Of a stretch of DNA of 64,000 bases, positions 61,001 through 64,000 are shown in pieces. The notes beneath the pieces were generated by a model. That model made no database searches and had not been told where the DNA came from. It was given only the letters and a program-made list of their open reading frames with translations. Origin of the DNA: Aphis gossypii (Eukaryota; Arthropoda; Insecta; Hemiptera; Aphididae); contig NC_065533.1 in the NCBI RefSeq assembly GCF_020184175.1, forward strand, positions 54,722,351 to 54,786,350. The letters are read 5' to 3'. The translations under genes were made by a program, and so were the position numbers. Within the stretch, counting starts at the first letter, position 1. Every line of letters starts with the position of its first letter.

Positions 61001-64000
61001 GACAACCTATAAGAGACACACCAGATGCAGCTTCTTTGTGGTATTTGTATTCACGTTCTTTTGTATCATCGTTAAATGCCAAAGTGAAAAATTTTGTATG
61101 TTTGTTTAAGTCCCTTCAAACAAATCATGAAAATATAAATTATTATTATTTTGAGTATTGATTGTACTAAAATATTTTAATTTTAATTTCGTAATCATTG
61201 TTTTATATAACACTGATTAGTTTTAGTATAAATACCTATTACCCATGTGCCTTATTTTAAAAGATACATTATTTTTTTCTTCGTAATTTTAAATCATTAT
61301 AAAATACAATTTTTTCAAATCTATTTTATATCGTGGACATTCTTTTAACTTACTCTTAGTTTTTTAAATGACCATATAAATTTTAATTTTCATATTTCGA
61401 AACAGAATATTACTTGGACCACTTCAATTTTCAATATATAAAAAGCCACTAGCCGATGTTAAATATTACTATATCAGTCTGTGATACTGAGACACTTACT
61501 AACCGATTGGAAACTAATCACGATTATACTTTAAGAAAGGAGGTATGAAATTATTGGTGATACCCTGTTACTTTATGTGATATGTGATATTTATGGGGAT
61601 TTGTTTTGACCGGTGTCTTTTTACACCTCAAAACTAACGGTGTTGTCGAATTGGGTGTAAAAATTACAAATTTTAAACGGATGGAAAAAGTGTTACTTAA
61701 TGGAGTGTACATCTAAGGGACCTACATAAAAATGTATGGACTGTTTGTTGTATAAAATATATAGACGGAATTAGACATTTTAATTCGAGATATTTTATTA
61801 TAAAGGATCGTTTACTTGAAGAGGACGCTTCCAACACGGCTTTAACACTAACGATAGTAATAAAACTTCCATTATGGAAGTAAGGATCAAAAAAAAAAAA
61901 AAAAATTGAAGGCGATGGCAGTGAGCAATGGTTGATGTACTCTCCAAAATATATTTTTTTTTTCTATTGAAAATATTATGTTACTATTAAAAAAGTAAAA
62001 TTGTTTTTTATAATGACTTACAATTATGCAAAAGAAAAAATTATATTTAAAAACCTTAATAGCGCTATTGAAATAATGAGTATTCTTCAATAAAATAATA
62101 ATCAAGTTAGATAGAAGTCATAGCTATATTATATTGTATTGTAATAATATACTTCTATAAAACAACCACCACGACGCCGCAATTATAAAATCAAAATGCG
62201 TTCGAATATTTTAGATATTCAACATTGATGGATATTTTTCCAATCAGTTAGTATCACCGATATAAATTTAAATATTTATTATTTATCTATATAATATATT
62301 TCGGAGAATTTATTGTAATATACTTGGTTTGCGGAAAATAATATATATTAACATACAAATATAAATAGAAAACATAACAAAAGTGAAATCAATCGTGGAG
62401 TTCACGAAATCTTCAATGCGAAAATATTGTTTCGTCAATTCAGAACGTTAATAGAACAGCGATTTAAGACAACGAACGAAATTTGATTATGCGAGAAATT
62501 GGAATGCTCTGAAACAGGGCTCATATTGTTTTTGTTATACGGGACATTAGACGTACAATCAATTTGTGACGGTACCTATTATATATTCTATTCATCTGAT
62601 TTAATAGAACAATGGTTAATGTTCCCGACATTTACGTAATACGTGTTCGTGAAAACACTATAAAACCATTCATCCAAATAATAATATTTATATTATGTCG
62701 ACTTCAATTATTTAAAATAAATGTACGACTGGCGACGCGGTGTTGTATGTAATGGTGAACGGCGTATAAGGGGTTGGGCGGGAGAATAAAATGAAAATCT
62801 TAATGTTGTCTAAGACGTGTCTAAGACGTGTTTATATACATTTCAAGTTATAGTTCGTATGCTGCAGTTGTAATACATTATTTTTCCATACGACAGGAGA
62901 AAAATTCTTCGTCTCACCCCTCCCCCCACTTGGCAATAGACGCTCATGCTCGGGCCACGCTAAAATTTCGATTACAATATATTAATAATAATACCTATGT
63001 CATAATAATAATTGTAATCTCCGGCCCTTTAAAAAATATAATGTTGGACAAAGTGAAAATAATATTCTTACACACGTAATCGGAGCAAAGTGCACTTATG
63101 TAAATTACCTGTGACCGTCTCTGTTCATCAAGTCCTTTCTCAATCGCTTCTTAAAGTTTTCTGAGTCCTCTTTGGCCTGAGCCATGATATCGGCGTCGTC
63201 AATCGGTGTAGCGCACTGTGTACAAACACATAATAATATTGTCGGTAAATATGTAACACGTCAATTGAGTAAGCCGAGTAAAAACAAAACAGTTCACAAA
63301 CAGAATATATAGATAATATACTAACCACCGATTCTTTACTGGCACTGTTCTGATCGGTCAACGATCCGTTTTGCACATCCATTTTGAACTGTAACGAGAA
63401 AAACAGACAAACAACAGTTAAAAAAAAAAATAAAAAAAATAAGATAACAACGGGATGGAAAATGTGTGTAAATAACAATTTTATTACCGGTTTGATTGTT
63501 TTTATGATGAAGAAAGTTTTTATGCTGGCCATCTTAAGCGCTTCTTCGCGACGTTCACCGTAACCGGGCTCGACTTCGAACTCTCCATTTAAGAAACTCA
63601 AAGTTTTCTCGGATATATGCACTCGTCTGAAACACAGCGATTAAATATATTATTTTTTGTCAAGAAAAAAAAAATGATAATTGTGTATTTGCGGATACGT
63701 ACCCCGGCATTCCACTGCTTTCCATTTTGTTCGCCAATTCCACATCCTTGGAGTAAACGTCAAACTGCCACTGCCTTTGGCCCAGGACACCGGCTAAAAC
63801 GGCTCCTGTGTGTATGCCCACTCGCATGTCCACCGGCGAATTTGTCGTTTGTTGTACGTACCTGATACGGCGAAAAAATAAAAATACATAATATGTATCA
63901 GTGTGGGCGTACTAACTACGTCATCGAAATTCGGGCTAAAATCGTAATTCTTACTTGATAGCTTTGACCATGGAAAGTCCCATGTGAACGCTCAGCACGG
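51760..64000 (-). CDS. Ac3: Adenylate cyclase type 3 (Ac3), C-terminal part, 16 exons, 5' end outside window
   Basis: This membrane enzyme makes cAMP from ATP. The sixteen exons join in frame to 709 codons plus a stop. Order: end of catalytic domain C1a (residues 1-~112), hydrophilic linker, second six-helix membrane cluster (helices near 202-223, 229-251, 276-293, 320-342, 347-367, 385-403), complete C2a domain (~430-665) and an acidic tail (EVEEEDTDE). Class III landmarks are present in C2a: [14 protein letters not shown] with the adenine-contact Lys522, KPHYDIWGN with Asp602, VNVASR with Asn609 and Arg613, and VKGKG near 648-652. The two metal-binding Asp of C1a would lie upstream of the window. 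The choice of type 3 over types 1, 2, 5 and 8 rests on [34 protein letters not shown] and [13 protein letters not shown], which match type 3 from memory. All introns are GT-AG. Nothing suggests a pseudogene. Confidence 0.93.
52018..53163 (-). other. Ac3 intron before terminal exon
   Basis: A 1146-base AT-rich intron with GT-AG ends. No element with paired ends was recognised. The frames at 52137-52446 on the other strand are not codon-like. Confidence 0.7.
53164..53288 (-). CDS. Ac3: Ac3 exon 15 of window
   Basis: 125 bases: [20 protein letters not shown] then [19 protein letters not shown] and CIQ. It carries the transition-state Asn and Arg of NVASR and the adenine-contact Asp of KPHYDIW. 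Acceptor TTTTAG|G, donor CAA|GTATGG. Confidence 0.96.
53289..54706 (-). other. Ac3 intron between exons 14 and 15
   Basis: A 1418-base AT-rich intron in which nothing further is recognised. Confidence 0.7.
54707..54830 (-). CDS. Ac3: Ac3 exon 14 of window
   Basis: 124 bases: [20 protein letters not shown] then [20 protein letters not shown]. This is the C2a helix-strand 'INEQSFN.F.L+MG'. Acceptor TTTTAG|C, donor ATGG|GTATGT. Confidence 0.95.
54930..55028 (-). CDS. Ac3: Ac3 exon 13 of window
   Basis: 99 bases, 33 codons: [20 protein letters not shown] then [13 protein letters not shown]. It contains the adenine-contact lysine of C2a (second K of KIKTIG). Acceptor TACAG|C, donor AAG|GTAATA. 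Confidence 0.95.
55125..55207 (-). CDS. Ac3: Ac3 exon 12 of window
   Basis: 83 bases: [20 protein letters not shown] then EVISDFDA, the conserved C2a helix '[14 protein letters not shown]'. Acceptor TTGTAG|A, donor GCG|GTAATT. Confidence 0.95.
55304..55529 (-). CDS. Ac3: Ac3 exon 11 of window
   Basis: 226 bases, start of C2a: [20 protein letters not shown], then the coupling helix [20 protein letters not shown], then [20 protein letters not shown]. This is the most diagnostic exon for type 3. Acceptor GATCAG|A, donor TCAG|GTAAGT. Confidence 0.95.
55595..55670 (-). CDS. Ac3: Ac3 exon 10 of window
   Basis: 76 bases: [20 protein letters not shown] then FLARN, the sixth helix of the cluster. 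Acceptor TTTCAG|A, donor AAC|GTAAGT. The extracellular loop before it is much shorter than I recall in mammalian type 3, so a further small exon in the preceding 2.9 kb intron is possible though not needed for frame. Confidence 0.85.
55671..58560 (-). other. Ac3 intron between exons 9 and 10
   Basis: A 2890-base intron, the longest in the window. It holds a dispersed-repeat word at ~56230 and the decayed Ty3/gypsy-like segment at 56880-57440. From ~57490 to 58240 it is AT-rich with many 'atgcaaa/atatgca' words that look like further transposon debris. Confidence 0.65.
56886..57440 (+). pseudogene. Ty3/gypsy-type retrotransposon remnant (gag zinc knuckle, RT and RNase H pieces)
   Basis: Three retroelement signatures occur in order on the plus strand, antisense to Ac3. 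At 56886-56927 a CCHC zinc knuckle with exact CX2CX4HX4C spacing ([14 protein letters not shown]) suggests a gag end. At 57051-57074 FLGLLIYY and, in another frame, at 57086-57127 [14 protein letters not shown] match the end of a Ty3/gypsy reverse transcriptase (FLGL.NYY..FIPN.....PL..L). At 57397-57429 [11 protein letters not shown] matches the RNase H word TDHK.L..IF. Frameshifts and stops separate the pieces, and most of pol is missing between knuckle and RT. No LTRs were found. It is a dead fragment. Confidence 0.7.
58561..58820 (-). CDS. Ac3: Ac3 exon 9 of window
   Basis: 260 bases. The extracellular loop holds several Cys and the N-glycosylation sequon NCT at residue 305. It is followed by helix 4 ([20 protein letters not shown]) and helix 5 ([19 protein letters not shown]), then [10 protein letters not shown]. 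Acceptor TTTAAAG|G, donor TTCAA|GTATAT. Confidence 0.9.
58885..59001 (-). CDS. Ac3: Ac3 exon 8 of window
   Basis: 117 bases: [20 protein letters not shown] then [19 protein letters not shown]. Cytosolic loop and third helix. Acceptor ATTAG|A, donor CTA|GTAAGT, phase 0 on both sides. Confidence 0.88.
59002..60763 (-). other. Ac3 intron between exons 7 and 8
   Basis: A 1762-base AT-rich intron with GT-AG ends that carries the decayed CENP-B/pogo-like frame at 60056-60475. Confidence 0.7.
60056..60475 (+). pseudogene. Decayed CENP-B/pogo (Tigger)-like N-terminal reading frame
   Basis: From ATG 60056 a single plus frame continues for about 140 codons broken by only two in-frame stops. The start, [18 protein letters not shown], followed by [20 protein letters not shown], has the pattern of the psq/CENP-B N-terminal helix-turn-helix of pogo/Tigger transposases (LT..EKV.LI..L..G.....LA..F.....TV..I.K....I...W). 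The expected '.LI.QW' follows the first stop. No DDE catalytic domain or termini were found. It is probably an old pogo-like fragment; a weakly similar psq-domain host protein is an alternative. Confidence 0.45.
60764..60851 (-). CDS. Ac3: Ac3 exon 7 of window
   Basis: 88 bases: second helix of the cluster ([20 protein letters not shown]). Acceptor TTGCAG|A, donor AGA|GTAAGT. Confidence 0.88.
60952..61113 (-). CDS. Ac3: Ac3 exon 6 of window
   Basis: 162 bases. Contains [20 protein letters not shown], the conserved 'F.D...E..Y..EKE..SG' segment before the second membrane cluster, then the first helix [20 protein letters not shown]. The donor is CCCAG|GTTTGT. The acceptor TTGAAG|G has a weak pyrimidine tract; it is chosen because it restores the frame from exon 5 and keeps a type-3-like [10 protein letters not shown] lead-in. 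Confidence 0.85.
61114..63108 (-). other. Ac3 intron between exons 5 and 6
   Basis: A 1995-base intron. It contains a poly-A run at ~61890-61905 and a short GC-richer patch at ~62730-62960. No exon or element with paired ends was recognised. Confidence 0.65.
63109..63215 (-). CDS. Ac3: Ac3 exon 5 of window
   Basis: Linker (C1b), 107 bases: [20 protein letters not shown] then [15 protein letters not shown]. It is highly charged and likely a short helical stretch. Acceptor CACAG|T, donor CACAG|GTAATT with a split Arg codon. Confidence 0.85.
63326..63388 (-). CDS. Ac3: Ac3 exon 4 of window
   Basis: A 21-codon linker exon beginning [10 protein letters not shown] and ending SKESV, low in conservation as expected between C1 and the membrane cluster. 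Acceptor TTACAG|T, donor GTG|GTTAGT. The donor is the least canonical of the set, so the boundary is slightly less sure. Confidence 0.75.
63488..63626 (-). CDS. Ac3: Ac3 exon 3 of window
   Basis: End of C1a, 139 bases: [20 protein letters not shown], then [20 protein letters not shown] and IKTIKP. Acceptor TTTCAG|A, donor CCG|GTAATA, phase 0. An apparent longer frame runs on into the intron and is not coding there. Confidence 0.93.
63703..63861 (-). CDS. Ac3: Ac3 exon 2 of window
   Basis: C1a core, 159 bases: [20 protein letters not shown], then [20 protein letters not shown] and [10 protein letters not shown]. Acceptor ATCAG|G, donor GG|GTACGT. The 'VDMRVG+HTG.VL.GVLGQ' and 'NKME..G.PG' words are the strongest type-3 C1a signature. 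Confidence 0.92.
63955..64000 (-). CDS. Ac3: Ac3 exon 1 of window (partial)
   Basis: Encodes [14 protein letters not shown], the helix of C1a after the metal-binding loop. The exon runs off the right edge. The donor is CAA|GTAAGA and the last codon is split after two bases. Confidence 0.85.

Noticed and set aside
63140..63487. Extension of the Ac3 frame beyond exon 3 of the window
   Set aside because: The frame runs through a GTAATA donor into intron sequence. The next true exons (63326-63388 and 63109-63215) are in other frames and restore homology.

Overview
This window is AT-rich, intron-bearing animal DNA. The one clear gene is the 3' half of an adenylate cyclase on the minus strand, with short exons, GT-AG introns and a vertebrate type-3-like (Drosophila Ac3-like) sequence. 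The base composition, the many short non-autonomous hAT-type elements and the frequent 'taggtacctac' words suggest a hemipteran insect, probably an aphid. That organism call is an inference from style; no species marker is present.

Layout. 1-8.6 kb is gene-poor and holds a ~5.5 kb imperfect inverted repeat (about 1185-6705) and a nuclear tRNA-Asp(GUC) on the minus strand (7628-7699). 8.6-9.0 kb holds the first exon and terminus of a PIF/Harbinger-like element. 9.9-25 kb carries several non-autonomous DNA transposons. Two hAT elements have perfect 8-bp target-site duplications (17560-18084 and 24357-24939), one palindromic element is flanked by TTAA (17008-17427), and one has long inverted termini (9889-10706). 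The elements at 17 kb interrupt the second copy of a local tandem duplication (15.9-18.8 kb). 25-27.9 kb is AT-rich and featureless.

A GC-rich island (27.9-28.08 kb) ends at a 100-base assembly gap. The gap is followed directly by a ~15.4 kb tandem array (28176 to ~43640) of a ~224-bp satellite, about 69 copies, mixing two monomer variants and carrying higher-order duplication at ~3.13 kb (14 monomers) and ~2.46 kb (11 monomers). All the 60-150-residue plus-strand reading frames there are by-products of the repeat. 43.7-51.7 kb is intergenic, with microsatellites and two short GC-richer islands that I could not identify.

51760-64000 (minus) is the C-terminal 709 residues of Ac3 in 16 exons that join in frame: the end of catalytic domain C1a, a linker, the second six-helix membrane cluster, the complete C2a catalytic domain and an acidic tail. 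The start of the gene lies beyond the right edge. Its large introns hold a decayed Ty3/gypsy-type retrotransposon in antisense orientation and a decayed CENP-B/pogo-like reading frame. Most other listed open reading frames are chance frames in AT-rich DNA.
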